Source: Dermatophagoides farinae
Taxonomy: Eukaryota > Arthropoda > Arachnida > Sarcoptiformes > Pyroglyphidae
DNA: 64,000 bases
Direction of reading: 5' to 3'
Assembly: GCF_024713945.1 (NCBI RefSeq)
Contig: NC_134678.1
Span: 2,666,001-2,730,000 of the forward strand
Every line of letters begins with the position of its first letter. Position 1 is the stretch's first letter. Position numbers and translations under genes: made by a program. The notes beneath the pieces were generated by a model. It was not told where the DNA came from. It saw only the letters and a list, made by a program, of their open reading frames with translations, and did not search any database. Positions 12,062-24,220 of the stretch are shown here, piece by piece.

Positions 12062-12968
12062 TGATTCCTCAACATCATCATCATCATCATTGTCATCATA
12101 TCCTGTTGATTTTGGATCTAGTCCAACCGGAAGTTTATCAACTATTGCCCAAATTGATTGCTGGCAAGAATGGTCGCTTGATCAATCTTGTATGCCTTTT
12201 CTATGTGATGATGTAGATGATGAGCAACCACCACCATTGATTTTGGCCAACAATAATAATAATGATACTGGATCATTGTCCATTGATCATTCATTGGCAT
12301 TACCAACAAATAGATTCATATCTACAAATAAACGAGTCCTGGATGAGACCGATATTGATCAATGGTTTCCCGATAAAGAATCATCGATAAATATCATCAA
12401 GAACAATAATAATGTTCAGTTGAATTTCAATAACAATAATAAAAAAGCCGATTCATCAATTGAATCTGTCGATTTTTCAATTGAAACACAACACGGACAG
12501 CATAATACGATTACCACCAATAGTAAATGTGCAAAAATTGTTAATAATAAACAAAATTTTTCATCACAAATGTTGCCCAGTCCTAAAATGATATCATCGG
12601 ATATTGTCGATAATGTATTTGAAACGAAAGAACCTAGAACGAAAAATAAGCCAAAATTATATCAGCCAACTCAATCAGATGGATGGTTTGTTTCAATATT
12701 TTAGATTCTTTTTTCCAGTATTCTAATTATTTTTTTTTCTCTTTTTCTTTATGAATACGAAAATAAATATCCCACAAATAGGGGTTCAACAATTGCTGAA
12801 AATTTATTCATTGAACTTAGACAACAGCAGCATTCCCAACATTATCATGATTCCAATATGAAACAATTCAAATTGAAACCAAGTTTTCAATCAGCTTTCT
12901 TACCGGTTTCTGAGACAACTGCTTCATTTGTAACCACTAATCGACGAAGAATGCAAACTTCAAACTGA
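3828..12968 (+). CDS. Asn/Asp-rich low-complexity protein, five exons, 5' end missing
   Basis: Proposed exons are 3828-4037, 4292-5942, 6857-7200, 11859-12685 and 12782-12968. They join in phase 0, 1, 0 and 2 with GT donors (GTTAGT, GTATGT, GTTTGT, GTTTGT) and AG acceptors, and give at least 1072 residues ending in TGA at 12966. The protein is unrecognised. It is built from Asn, Asp, Gln, His and Ser tracts (Asp run near 4474-4500, Gln run near 4800-4832, Ala-Asp run near 12018-12057), with short less biased islands. The last ~60 residues (from 12782) are the least repetitive and may hold the only folded or conserved part. No enzyme motif or signal peptide is visible in the five exons. The first exon given starts directly after a stop codon plus AG, so an upstream initiating exon is required. 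The acceptor at 4291 has a weak pyrimidine tract and is the least certain junction. An optional in-frame exon at 7442-7585 is listed separately. Confidence 0.7.
4067..4092. repeat. (TTG)n tract in the first placed intron
   Basis: Eight to nine TTG units lie within the intron 4038-4291. They continue the exon's open frame as a leucine run, which is why the frame appears to read through the donor. Confidence 0.8.
7442..7585 (+). CDS. Candidate cassette exon encoding a hydrophobic segment
   Basis: A good acceptor (TTTCATTTCATAG) ends at 7441 and a GTAAAT donor follows 7585. The 144-nt interval is open and phase 0 at both ends, so it can be inserted between the exons ending at 7200 and starting at 11859 without shifting frame. 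It would encode 48 residues: an arginine-rich stretch (RRR) followed by about 20 mostly Phe, Leu and Ile residues resembling a membrane helix. If the donor is not used, the frame stops at 7598, giving an alternative C-terminus. The T-runs inside resemble intronic DNA, so this may be fortuitous. Confidence 0.25.
7586..10339. other. Intron sequence left of the LTR element
   Basis: Part of the 4658-nt intron 7201-11858. It contains A/T homopolymers, TTG, ATT and TCAT units (for example GTTGTT near 8049-8072) and no open frame that I would call coding. Confidence 0.6.
10345..10542 (-). repeat. Left LTR (3' LTR of the minus-strand element)
   Basis: This 198-bp direct repeat of 11530-11728 has TG...CA termini. 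The differences from the partner are three C/T changes, one T/A change and one missing A in an A-run. Confidence 0.92.
10528..10947 (-). pseudogene. Copia pol-like relic (possible GAG-pre-integrase region)
   Basis: A 139-codon open frame whose listed start is not an assured start. Near its N-terminus the order VVFDGDY..I.YLNGRV..VADRSG...HRLKPN resembles the GAG-pre-integrase segment of copia polyproteins, where a short beta-strand with a conserved LNG precedes a hydrophobic-tyrosine-arginine-leucine motif. The C-terminal half is unrecognised and runs into the LTR. The protease, the integrase core and the reverse transcriptase are absent. The assignment rests on pattern recognition only. Confidence 0.4.
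10543..10552 (-). other. Polypurine tract of the LTR element
   Basis: On the minus strand ACAGGGGGAG directly precedes the TGTTGG start of the 3' LTR. This is the usual position and composition for plus-strand priming in copia-type elements. Confidence 0.75.
11118..11413 (-). pseudogene. Copia gag-like relic
   Basis: A minus-strand frame broken by a stop at about 11311 reads ...AVDEANSYRLSG.. and then LMERLFQFHSESS...DVESMLSMIRRLDGKL..REVLKSI. The spacing of L..RLF...S, a run of polar residues, an IRRL helix and a V.KSI ending resembles the helical gag domain of copia elements (the segment before the zinc knuckle). No CCHC knuckle is present. It ends at a stop near 11118. Upstream, a short ATG frame begins at 11504 and stops near 11391. 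Confidence 0.4.
11517..11529 (-). other. Primer-binding site complementary to the anticodon arm of initiator tRNA-Met
   Basis: Immediately inside the 5' LTR the minus strand reads GGTTATGGGTCCA. The plus strand TGGACCCATAACC matches the anticodon stem-loop of metazoan initiator tRNA-Met (GGGCCCATAACC) with one difference. Drosophila copia and relatives prime from this internal half-tRNA site. Confidence 0.8.
11530..11728 (-). repeat. Right LTR (5' LTR of the minus-strand element)
   Basis: This 199-bp direct repeat of 10345-10542 contains a TATATATA stretch in its middle that could serve as the element's promoter. It is followed by the right copy of the TATAA target duplication. Confidence 0.92.
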
Positions 12969-13890
12969 TGATTTTTTGTTGTTGTCGTTTTGTAACTCTA
13001 CATACATAGTGGTTTTCTGAGCATCACAGGACTACGTTAAACGCTAATCGAAACTTCGATTCTCCATGTTTGATCAACAAATATAACAGTAAAAAAAAGA
13101 AATTCTTGGCTATCATCTATTCTTTACACAACATATACCAAAAAAAGAGAGAATGTCATGCATACTTACCACACACACACGCACACACAAACACTTCTAC
13201 ATCAAACATCCAAACACACAAAAAGAGAAATTTTCATTCGAAAATTATTGATTGATCGATTTTTTTCTTCCCTTTTTCTTTGGGTTTATACTTTTCTCTA
13301 CCCAATTTCTTCTTCTTGTGAATGCATATTATTATCGGTATTAAACCAAACAACAAAACAATTTCCTTAAAAATAGTGATATTAGCGTTTCTCTTCATTA
13401 ATTAATAAACAAACTGAAAAAAAACAAAACATAAACACAACATTCAATGGATGGAGATTTTTTTTTCTTTAAAAAAAGGGAATTGTCAATATATGATCAG
13501 ATCATACGAAAAATTTCAGTTCATCTGCAGTTCATATGAATGGTATCGATTCTTGTGGATATGAAGAAAAACAAGCTTGCAAAAACAATACGTAACTTTC
13601 GTTTTTAGTAAAATTATTTTTTTTTCGGTTTTACAAACTATGATTTTATCGATGTGATATTTTCTTTTCTTTTTTTTTGATTTTCAATTAAAGTTATCAT
13701 TTATGAACAACACTTTGAAAAGTACGATTAATTTGAATTTATAAATCTGAATTCCATAAATTCTACAAATTGAAAATTCATGTTTTCTTTTTGTGTCGCC
13801 ATCTTACGGCCGGATAATTAGTTTTAAAATAAAAAATTAAAATGTTTGTTTTTTTTGTTACGTCTGTACTGCCATCTTGAAGACAAATAT
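12969..13890. other. Convergent intergenic region
   Basis: Lies between the 3' end of the Asn/Asp-rich gene and the 3' end of the carboxylesterase. It holds a CA-rich tract (13169-13190) and AATAAA-like sequence near 13403, a possible polyadenylation signal for the plus-strand gene. No coding potential seen. Confidence 0.5.
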
Positions 13891-15654
13891 TTAGTTTATA
13901 GATTCATATATTTTTTGCCAGAATCCATCACATAAATCTTTGAAAATTCCTTCAGCCATTTTTGATTTATCATCTAATAACATAACTGATGGTGAGGTTT
14001 TCTGTCCATTCTCATATACTTGTCGCCATTCAATTGATCCGATTTTTCCAGGATGACCGGTTTTAGCAAAATTTGTCCATGCTGTTATCATTTCACGACT
14101 TAATTTGATATCTACCGGAGAGCTTTTTAATGCTGGATTATTGAACAAGTACATTACATCTTCTCCATGACATACGCCCATCCATTCGAACGGACATCCC
14201 ATTGCAAGAGAAGCAACTGCTCGTCTGTCTAAACGATATGAATAGAAAGTGTTCGCAAAATTCGAATCACGAGCAATTCTTTGGCCAAAAAGCATTGTAG
14301 GACATAGCAAACTACAATCTCCAATAATATCCCCAAAAACTTTTCTGTATGATTAAAACAAAATATTTAAAAACGCTAATTATCACTCAAATCATAACAC
14401 TTACCGGACTTCATTCAGATTTGATACATTCAATGTTTTTGTGTAATAACTAATAACTTCATTCGATTTTTTCAATTCCATCTTATCCACAAGGTTTGAT
14501 ATCATTTCATGGATTTTTCCCATTGTGAAAGTATTGTTATCATTCATTAATTCTGGTAAATACAACATTGCAAACAAGCTTCCTTCATCATGAGTGTTAC
14601 CGAAAATCACATCTACACGGTTAAAATAATTTTTGTAAAGAATCGCATCATTTGGCAAAACTTCATCACCAAATATTGGTGTAAACGATTTTCGAAACAT
14701 CACATCTTCAGTCATAGATGGTAAAGATTTTTTTATCTCTTCGATAGATTTGGTTTTCAAACAGGCTATCGTTTGTTCGATATCTTCTTTTTTGCAATTC
14801 ACTTTTTCGGAAAGTTTGATTGTTTTTGTTAAAGCAGTTTTTTTGTTATCGAATAAAAAGTTTGCTCCAGCACCAGATTGCATTATAGCTCTAGTGAATA
14901 GATTTTTTGCTAATGGTGATTGAACCAATGCTGATACAGACATTGATCCAGCAGATTCACCAAAAATTGTCACTTTATTAGGGTCACCACCGAAATTTTT
15001 GATATTTTCTTGAACCCATTTCAACCCAAGAAGTTGATCATGAAAACCGACATTTCCAGGAGCATCGCTGTTACCACCATATAAAAATCCAAATGGTCCA
15101 AGACGATAATTTATGGAAACAACAATAACTTCACCATAAGATGCTAAAAAAGAAGCATCATAAAATGAATAAAATATCGAACCAATCTGAAAACCACCGC
15201 CATGAATCCAAACCATTACTGGCAATAGTTTTTCATTATTTGTGACCGGTTTATAAACATTTAGAAAAAGACAATCTTCACTTTCACTAGTTGCATTTTG
15301 AAGGAATTGATCACCGAATTGTATGCATGAATTGCCTAATTTTGTGGCATTGTAAATGTCACCAGGCCATGATGTAACCATTGTAGGCTTCTCAAAACGA
15401 TTTGCGTGACCTTTGAATAAAATGAAATAAAATGAGCATTAGGATAAAATAAAATCTCGTAAATTCATCATACCATAACGAAAACCTTGGTAAAAATAAA
15501 TTTTTGTTTTTTTATCACCATCGATTACAGTTCGAACAAGTCCACGTACTTTACCATGACGAAGATTGACAATTGGTGCAAATTCCTCATCCGCTCTGGA
15601 TGAACTAATGAGACAAAAATTAAAAACAATTGCAATTAATGTAAATTTGTACAT
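13891..15654 (-). CDS. Secreted type-B carboxylesterase / cholinesterase-family protein
   Basis: Exons are 15654-15474, 15410-14405 and 14344-13891, joining in phase 1 and phase 2 with consensus GT/AG sites, for 546 residues. The start at 15654 is preferred over an in-frame ATG at 15696, which lies almost on the TATA box; it leaves a classic signal peptide (MYKFTLIAIVFNFCL..SRA) followed by mature sequence DEEFAP. Family marks: EDCLFLNVYKP, the oxyanion-hole HGGGF, the nucleophile elbow GESAGS with Ser213, acid Glu336 in THDEGS and His455 in VCHGED, so the triad is complete. Length is typical of the alpha/beta-hydrolase type-B family. No C-terminal GPI-anchor-like tail is seen, so it is probably a soluble exported esterase. 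The substrate (xenobiotic, lipid, pheromone or juvenile-hormone ester) cannot be told from sequence. Confidence 0.93.
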
Positions 15655-15703
15655 TTTGACTGATGATAAAGAAATGAATACGAAACAATAATCCAACCAT
15701 TGG

Positions 15704-15712
15704 CTTTATATA
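15704..15712 (-). promoter_or_regulatory. TATA box of the carboxylesterase
   Basis: On the minus strand TATATAAAG lies about 50 nt upstream of the chosen ATG. A start of transcription 25-30 nt downstream would give a very short 5' UTR and would exclude the upstream in-frame ATG at 15696. Confidence 0.5.
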
Positions 15713-16968
15713 TTGATCGATTGATTAATAGTTTTGAAGATAAAACTGATTCAATCAATTAGATTATGAGTTGATGGTACTTGTTTTTGTGCACTACTTG
15801 AAAGTTAGTTATAAAAAAAACTCGATTTGGTATTCAATTATTATGGGATAAAATTACAATCTGATAAGTGGTAATTTTTAGAAAATTTTCATTCCAAAAA
15901 TTGATGATTATTTTCAACTAAAAGTTCCTCATCATCATATAATAATGATAAACTTTTCAATAACTAATCTCAAGAGCCAAGCAACTTATTGAATTTTTAT
16001 GAGGGAAACTCAAATCATTTAATTGGAAAGAATGAAGACAATTTGCAACTATAATTCATCAGCATTTTTTTTAATGAGAATCATTTTTTATATCATTTAA
16101 ATTTTCAGAGTTGAATTCCATTCCAAAAAAACCTATAGGAATGATATTGTAATGTGTTTGTGCATGTGTGATAAATCCATTTTTTTTTTGTTATAGAAAA
16201 ATAAATTAGAGAAAAAAAAATTCTTACTGATTTCGTATACTTTTTACGTATGTATCTTTGTTTATTTACAGGTGCTTCTGTCGGTTCTGATTTTGTGTGT
16301 ATGTGTGTGTATATTTTTTTTTGTTTGTTTGTTTGTTTGGCAGAACAATTCCAATATCAATATCGATTATATTATATTATATTGCACCGGTAAAAATGAA
16401 AATTAAAAAAAAAAAACAAAATGAGAAGAGAAAAAAAATCATTTGACATTTATGATGACATATTATAACATACAATAAAATTTTTTTTTTCATAACTTGT
16501 GAAATGTATTTTGTGTGTTTCGTATGTCTGTATTTGTGTGTAGGCTAAAATGTATAGAAAAATATTCAATTATAATACAAATATATAAGATGAGATAGAT
16601 CAACATAGAGAGAGACAGAGAAATAAAAGCAAAAAAAAAAGTGAAAAAAAGCGAGATAGAGAGCACAATTGACGAATCACATTTTCTATTTTTTTTTTGT
16701 TCAAAAAAAAAGAAAAAAAATTATCAGAAACAGAATGAAAAATATGATAATGAAATGATACACTTTTAAAAAAAAAATGATAATAATAATAATAATAATA
16801 ATAGAGATGATCAAAATAGATAGCCACGAAGAGAATCGATCGAAGGTGGAAAAGTTATTGTTGTTATTGTTATTATTATTATTGATCAGTGTATAGGTCT
16901 GATCATTATCATTTTTTTTTGTTAGTTTTTATGTCGGTTAGTTTGCCGAAATCATTATTATTTATTGA
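15713..16968. other. Intergenic region between two minus-strand genes
   Basis: Contains GT-rich tracts, TTTG units (16320-16338), ATATT repeats (16368-16382) and an AAT/TAA microsatellite (16780-16802). It should hold the 3' UTR of the glycosyltransferase and distal promoter of the esterase. On the minus strand AATAAA occurs within about 10 nt of the glycosyltransferase stop. No gene seen. Confidence 0.5.
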
Positions 16969-19790
16969 TTATTGTTCATCAACAACATCATCTACATCAT
17001 CCTGTATGTTTTCCATTTTTGAAGAATTATAATCGGAAAATGTCCATTGTTGTAATTTGTTTGTTGGATTACAATCATGTACTAAAAGACGATCTTTTGT
17101 CGATGCCATTTGCAAACATCTGCCAGTAATAACGTGTTTTATTTGTTTTAGCTATAAAAATACAGTGAAAATAAATGAATATAAATAAATTAAATCAACA
17201 AATGAGAAAAGAAACACAATGTCAAATTATATTAAAAGAAAATAATATATCTTCTACAAACCTCATGATTGTAAGCCCAATACTGATTTCCTTTGGAACC
17301 ATGACAAGGATATAAAATGACATCACGTCCGGCATAATCCACGCACGCTTCATCACGACGAATTTCACCAATTTTGCTATAAAGCCAATACTATTACAGA
17401 AACAAAACAAATAAGGGCGAACAAAAATAAAAAAAAATAATAAATTGGAATTATCAAAAAAAAACAAAAATAAGTTTTCGGGTGACGGAACAGCACAAAG
17501 CCAAAAGATCTAATTCATTTACTTGATTGCCTCCTTGTTTATGGCATGGATAAAGGCCCAATGGTTTGTGTAAATCGGATCGTTTAGCTGGGCTATCGAT
17601 ACACATCTGGTATTCAGGGCTGCCATGATTACGAATCTGTACATAAAAATTATGAGCAGAATGAAAACATATACAATTCAGTTATTCGCTTTATAGTGAT
17701 CAAATTGAAAAGAAATTACTTCTCCAGAAGCGATAGCATCGCCAGGCACAAAAAGCTCTGGATAGATATTCTTGATGTACCAATCAAAACTTTTGCAATG
17801 AAGTTTTTCTCGTAAAGCCTTTCTTGATGATACATCGCCATAATCTCCCTGAAAAAAAATTCCAAATAGAGATAATGTTTAAATAAACGAAAACAATTTT
17901 TTTTCTTCCTATCCAAACAGCATTGATCTCTTACCAAATCATTACCGATACGATCGTAATAGTATTTCTTGTAATCATCCATCCAAACTTCAGCCAATCG
18001 AATTGAATTTCTTTTCAAAACGTTTACGCCAGATCTCCACTATTCAGGAAGGGAAAGAAAAAGAAAAAAAAAGATGATTGAATAAACAAACATGACAAAT
18101 GAAGCATTTTTAGGTTTTAAACACAAACTTTATAAGGCGAACGAGATCGAAAAACATGGCCAACATGTGAACATGGAACAATTTCCAATGTTCCACCACA
18201 CATCCAACTTTTGAATGATATTTCTAGATTTTCACCACCCCATATATCAAAACCATTATCATAAGTGCCAAGCTTTTCAAAAAAATTCTTATCAATAGAA
18301 AAAAGACCACCGGCCATGGTTGGTGAATAAACTGGTTCGACAGGAGTTTTATGACGTTTACGTTCACGAAAAGGAACGGCATGCCAATTGAATTGTAGAT
18401 TCCAATCGAATCCACCAACATTCAATGCACTTGCATCAGGATTATAATGATATTCAAAAGTAGAATCATTGATTACATCAATAACTGGACAGACGACCGC
18501 TGAAGGACTTTTTGCAATTCTATCAAGTAATGGTTCTAGCCATCCTTCAGCACATTCACAATGTGAATCTAGATATGTTAAAACTGGTGCAGTAGCCGCG
18601 GCTGCTCCAAGTAATCGTGCTCTAATCAATCCTTCACGTTTTTTGGCCCTTACTATCTTTAATTTTTCCAATCTTTCAGCATAATCATCAAGTTTTTGTC
18701 CAAGGTATTCTAATATTTTTGAAGAAAAAAAGAAGATAATTCAAAACTTATCATCAAAGGTTAACAACACAAACCTTTGTCGGAAAAATCATCGACCAAA
18801 ATGATTTCTTTGATTAGTTCAGGAGGAGATCTATCCAATACGGAATGTACAGTTCGAAGTAATACTGACCATGCTTCATTGTGAAAACAAATGATGACAC
18901 TTGTAGGTGGCAATTTTTTTTCATATACGACAGATTTGCATCTGGATGAAATTATGAATTTTAAATGAATAAAAAAATTATTGATGATTCAAATGTGTTT
19001 ACGCAAATTCGATTGTTTATCATCACCATGATTATTGAATGTCAAACTAACCTTGGATCGCGAACATCTGGCAGTGAACGATGTAACGACATGAGATCAC
19101 TGATGTATTGATTGAATGCATTATCTTTCCAACCTTGATCAATCAATTTTTGTATTTCTTTGCTAACATTTTTCTAATGTAACAATGGAAAATATATATT
19201 ATTAATTTAAATGATAATTTAAAATTTTAATATTACATACAGGTAATATTACTGGACGGCCATTTTCACCGAAACCAATGGAGCTATCAAAAGGAAGTGG
19301 TATCACAGCATCTAAGTTTGGCACATCATTTGGCTGAAAAATTGTTTTTCAATTTACATGTAAAAAAACAAAATAAATGAATGAATATCAATTTATTTTA
19401 ATATAATCATCATCATCATCAACATCATACCTTTTTATGATATTTATGTTTACCACCATTTCTTTTTGGATCATTTTTAATTTCGACTATACGATTATTA
19501 TTATTATTATTATTATGTGAATGAGAATCGATTCGATTTGCATAATCATCGGATGCATCTTCATCCTGTTGTCGAGATGATCTTAGCCTAGCGGCAATTG
19601 CTGCTGCTTGTTGTTGTTGTTGTATATTATTAATATTTGATGATAAATCTTCATATGAATTGGCATATGTTTGTGAATTAGTATGGCCATGATATGAATA
19701 CATTAACACAAATAATACCCAGGTTATGCAAAGAAATATTAACAGACGTGTTAAGCTTCTTCGAAGCCCAAATCGACGAAAAACCGTCAT
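16969..19790 (-). CDS. Polypeptide N-acetylgalactosaminyltransferase (GalNAc-T, GT27)
   Basis: Ten exons: 19790-19431, 19333-19241, 19173-19052, 18941-18775, 18709-18129, 18039-17935, 17848-17720, 17636-17523, 17390-17262 and 17151-16969. All nine junctions keep frame and the product is 660 residues, normal for the family. It starts mucin-type O-glycosylation by moving GalNAc from UDP-GalNAc to Ser/Thr in the Golgi. Order: short cytosolic tail, membrane anchor (about residues 13-33), a Gln/Ala- and Asn-rich stem (to ~120), family entry motif [17 protein letters not shown] catalytic domain with DSH metal site (295-297), the acceptor-side WGGEN (404-408) and CSHVGHVFR (427-435), then [11 protein letters not shown] ricin-B lectin domain from ~520 has QYW, QYW and QQW repeats and Cys-Asp or Cys-Leu motifs. 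The acidic C-terminus (DDVDDVVDE) is unusual. Subfamily not assigned. Confidence 0.95.
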
Positions 19791-22700
19791 TTTTGTTTTG
19801 TTTTGTTTTGTTTGATTTTTTCAAAATCTTCTTAGGCACATACACACAAACGCATACGCGCGCACGAAAACAAAATAAGATGGTCACAATAATAATTGTC
19901 TTGAAGTGTTATTTCCGCAGCTCTTTATGATGAAAATGTTGTTGAATTGAATAAATAAAAACAAATTATAATAATTTCGATGGTTTTTTTCAATACAATA
20001 AATGCAAAATAGGTGGCATCTATTCAAAAAAAAAAGTAAATATATTGAAAAACAACGAGAAAAAAAGACTGATGAATTTAGTTTTGATTCGGGGTATGCG
20101 AAAATATAATAATGATTCAACAATTTGGCCAAAACAAATAGTTATCGTTGGTCGTAATTCTTTTTTTTTTTTTTTTTTTTGCCTGTTTCACAGTAATACC
20201 AAATCCTGAATGCTAAAATAAAATAAAAATATAAGAAAAGAAAAACAAAAGAAATAGTTTAGTATATAATTTTGTCACCAACTACATTTATATATTATGA
20301 TTCATACATTCACAATATTAAAGTGTGCAAACAATTCAATGTTTTTATCGTATCAATAATGTTGTCAATGAAGATTTATTGCCCTGTTTCAAAAAAACAC
20401 ACACGACAATATTATTTTGATTATGATTCTATTGAAAACAAAACAAATCTTGAACACCAGATGATTATAAAGAATTATGAACAAAATATTATTTTCAATC
20501 AAAAAAAAATATACACGTGTGCACATATGTGTGTGTGGTTTGAATGGGAAAAGTTTTTTTTTAATTTTGTTTTTAGGGGGCTACCTACATTTTTGCAATA
20601 AACAATCGACGACCCGTACAAATATAACCACCACCAGCATAATTTTTTTTTCTTGTCTACAATACACATACAACACACACACACATGACTATTGTATTAA
20701 TAACAAAGAGGCAAACAATTTGCTATAAAAAGAAATCAGGCTATATCAGATAATTTTGAATGATGATGATGGTGGTGGTAGTATCGTATCAATTTTTTTT
20801 TAATTTATGGTTGATTGAGAATCCACATACATAACATATCCACGTAATCATAATATATATAACATCATCAATAGCGACCAGCATTGATTGACAATGTGAT
20901 TATATTAATGATAATGATGATGATGATGATGATAGAGGCATCATAATGATTAGATCGAGAGCATAAAATCAAAAAAAAAAACAATTGATCTTTTCCAATT
21001 GTATCCGCTGATATACAGTGAAGAATAAAACTTTTTTGAACCATATCCATAATAATGATAATATATATCTTCAATTTCAAATCTTCATTCATTCTATATA
21101 TATATATAAATTCAGTCTTTTTTTATTATTATTATTATTTCAATCAAATAGAATCATGAAAATGTTTTGTTTTCCAAATGTTTTCAATAAATGAATAATA
21201 ATTTATATATATAGTAGTAGATAGAAGATGTAATCATCATCATCATCAAAAACAGATGCTTGATTGTTTTGTCATCATTGATTATATTACGCATCAAATG
21301 GTTTATTTTTACGTTTTTTTTTCATTATTATTATTATTAGAAATTATTTATCAATTGATTGAATATTTGAAATCAAAAATCAAATGCAGAAAATTGAATG
21401 AATCAGTAACTATAGAAAAAATAAAATAAAATAACAAATAGCAGATGCTTTAGACATTAATTTGAATCAATGTTTTGATCATGTTTTTTTTTGTTTTGTT
21501 TTTTGTTTCACTTTCTGTTATATTTGTTTCCTATATGACATGATGAGTGTGTGTGTTTGTGATGTATATATGCGAATTAATTGTAACAATGATCCATAAA
21601 AAAAAAAAGTTTTATCAATGATGAATTGTACGGTTTTGTCCTAAATTTAATTACAGATTACAAACCCACACGCAATTGAAACAAAGAAAAAAAATAATAA
21701 TAAGCCAAACAACAAACGATCAGATCATACTCAAAGACCAGAATCAATGAAGATTAACAATGACACCAACACACACACACACACACACAAACACATACAA
21801 TACTTGAATGGGCAACAACTAACAATTGATCAAAAAGTAATAGTGGGTATTGTCACTTTGGTTACCAAGTTATGTTATCATACAAACTGTTAAAACTTGC
21901 AAAAGATGAAGAAGAGTAAGAGCAAAACATTTTGGCATTATATATACGCAGTGAAAAAAAATAATATGAACTTAAACATTTATGATCAAATAACAAATAC
22001 AAAATGAGATTAACATTACAAAATTAAAAGAAAAAAAAATCTTCACGAACCTGTGAATGAATAATATGATCCTTATTATTATTGTTATGATGGAATAAAG
22101 AAAATCGGATCAATAAATGATGCTCTTATGTAAAATAAAAAATATCATTGGCCCAAACAATCAGAAACAAAAGTCAAATATAAAGAAACAAGAATTCCAT
22201 TAGGCGATGATGATGATGATAATCGACAAAGGAAAAAATGTTTCGTGTTTATTGTTTGGTTGAACAATTACCTTTACCAAAAAAAAGGGTGATAACAATT
22301 GAAAACAATAATGTAGAAATGATTTTTTTTATCCCGCTTTCTATAAATTATGGCTTTTTATAAAAACAGCTTGAAGCATAAACACTGATGTTGATGGCAA
22401 TGTTCGAAATTTATTTTTGGACAAATAAAGAAAAAAAATTTAATTTATTGTTAATCAAATTTTTGTAAAGTAACAACAATAACAAAAAAAAACATGTTTG
22501 TCCATCTATTTTCGATAATTTTAGTGCTGAAAAACACCTCGATTTTTCGATTCTGATAAACAAAACTAAACAAAAAAATTCAATTTGGCAACTGAATCAA
22601 TAGCGAATACAATCTCATGTTGATCTATAAGTTTTCACAATCTATAAAATTAAATGTAACGATTTTTTTCAAAATAAAAATATAGGCAAGATGGTTTATT

Positions 22701-24200
22701 CTTTACAAAAATGAAATTATTCTTCAAAATTAATGATTAAGATGTATGAAAAAGAATAAATTGGTGCTGCCCGGGTATTTTGTTATTGTTGTTGTTGGCG
22801 GGGGTGATGGTGGTGGTGATAATGTTTGCAAATAATGGGAGAAAAAATACATAGCCAAAACAGAAAACAATGATCAAACTTTGATAAATATGATAAAAAA
22901 CATAATTAATAGAAAAACTATAAGTTAAACAAAAAAAGAAAGTCAATTGCCTAAAATGCACTTAAAAGCAGTATAAAGTAGAAGAAGTTGATCGTTATTT
23001 GTTGTTGTTTCTGGTCAATTCTATGAACGAGACTAAAATGAAGAAAATTGGATATGAATTTCCGGTTTCAATACATAAGTAGGATCGTGTGTGCATGTGT
23101 GTGTGTGTGTGTGTTGAAGACCAAAGTCAAAAACTAAAATAAAATAAACATCAAGAACATTTCGGACATCTAATCATAAATAAAAGGTACGAATTTCGTT
23201 GTTATATACAACTAAAAACGAACAAAAGCATCAAATATGCGACATGACCATGTAATGAAATGTGCTGCAAATTATCGTAGATTGATAATTCAATTAGCAC
23301 TAGAAAAATAACAATTTCATCACCATTAAAACAGTAGAATCAAAATGCTAATGACGAAACCATAATATAATAATGATGCAAGTGAAAATTTGTTCATAAA
23401 TTTTTTTTTTCGTTCCATGAAAAAATACCAAAGTTTTTCTGTTTCAGGGTTACCAGGAAATTCAACACAAAAAAAAAAAAAAAAATTTCAAATTCATAAT
23501 TACATAACTGTCTATGTGATTAATTATTATTTTGATGACAAACATGGAATTAAAAAATGTGAAATACAAAACCTAAATTTGAAAAAAATAAAAAAGCAAA
23601 CGAATCCGTAATAGTAGATGAAAACAACGGAACAAGAGAAAAGCTTTTAGGTTAATAAGACACACGAAGATGAAAAAGAAATTCATGTCCGTTTTTATTT
23701 TATTCTTTTTCTTCGTCTTTAAACAATTCATGGTACAGAATTTCAGTGTATAGCCACCATTATCGAGAATTCAATTTCAAAGCCACCAACGCTCATACAT
23801 AGACATGAATATAATACAAATATTAGATACAACCATGTCATATAAAAAGAAAAAAAAACCTTCACGGATATGAGATATGATCACAGTTTTTTTTTGCTCT
23901 TTTCGCCTGTCTTGTAATCACAATTGATGAAACCTTTGGTTTCTTCTTGTTTTGCTTCTTACATTTACATTTACATTATCACAAAGGAAGAAATTCGGAA
24001 ATTTCAAATGTGATGAAATGAAATCTTCTGAATAATGATTAAAATGGCTGCTTTTTCTAAGGAAAAAATATGATCAAGTAGAATAAAATCTTAAATATCA
24101 AAGGAAATTATTTTCTGTAGTCAAAGTTTTTTTTTGGCATTTGGATAAAATGTCGATGTAATATTGTGTCGGTGTAATATTTTTCGGTAAATGGTTTTCC
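19791..24200. other. Upstream flank of the GalNAc-T gene and start of the gene desert
   Basis: Contains TTTTG units just above the GalNAc-T start, a T20 tract (20161-20180), a CA tract (21771-21788) and a GT tract (23093-23113), with many A/T runs. The GalNAc-T 5' UTR or promoter is expected in the first few hundred bases. No supported gene. Confidence 0.5.
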
Positions 24201-24220
24201 ATTCACATTTGCCTTCATAA

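Noticed and set aside
15655-15696. Upstream in-frame ATG of the carboxylesterase at 15696
   Set aside because: It lies within ~10 nt of the TATA box and would bury the signal peptide behind 14 extra residues. ATG at 15654 preferred.
18224-18684. Frames overlapping GalNAc-T exon 5 on either strand
   Set aside because: Shadows of the main catalytic exon.
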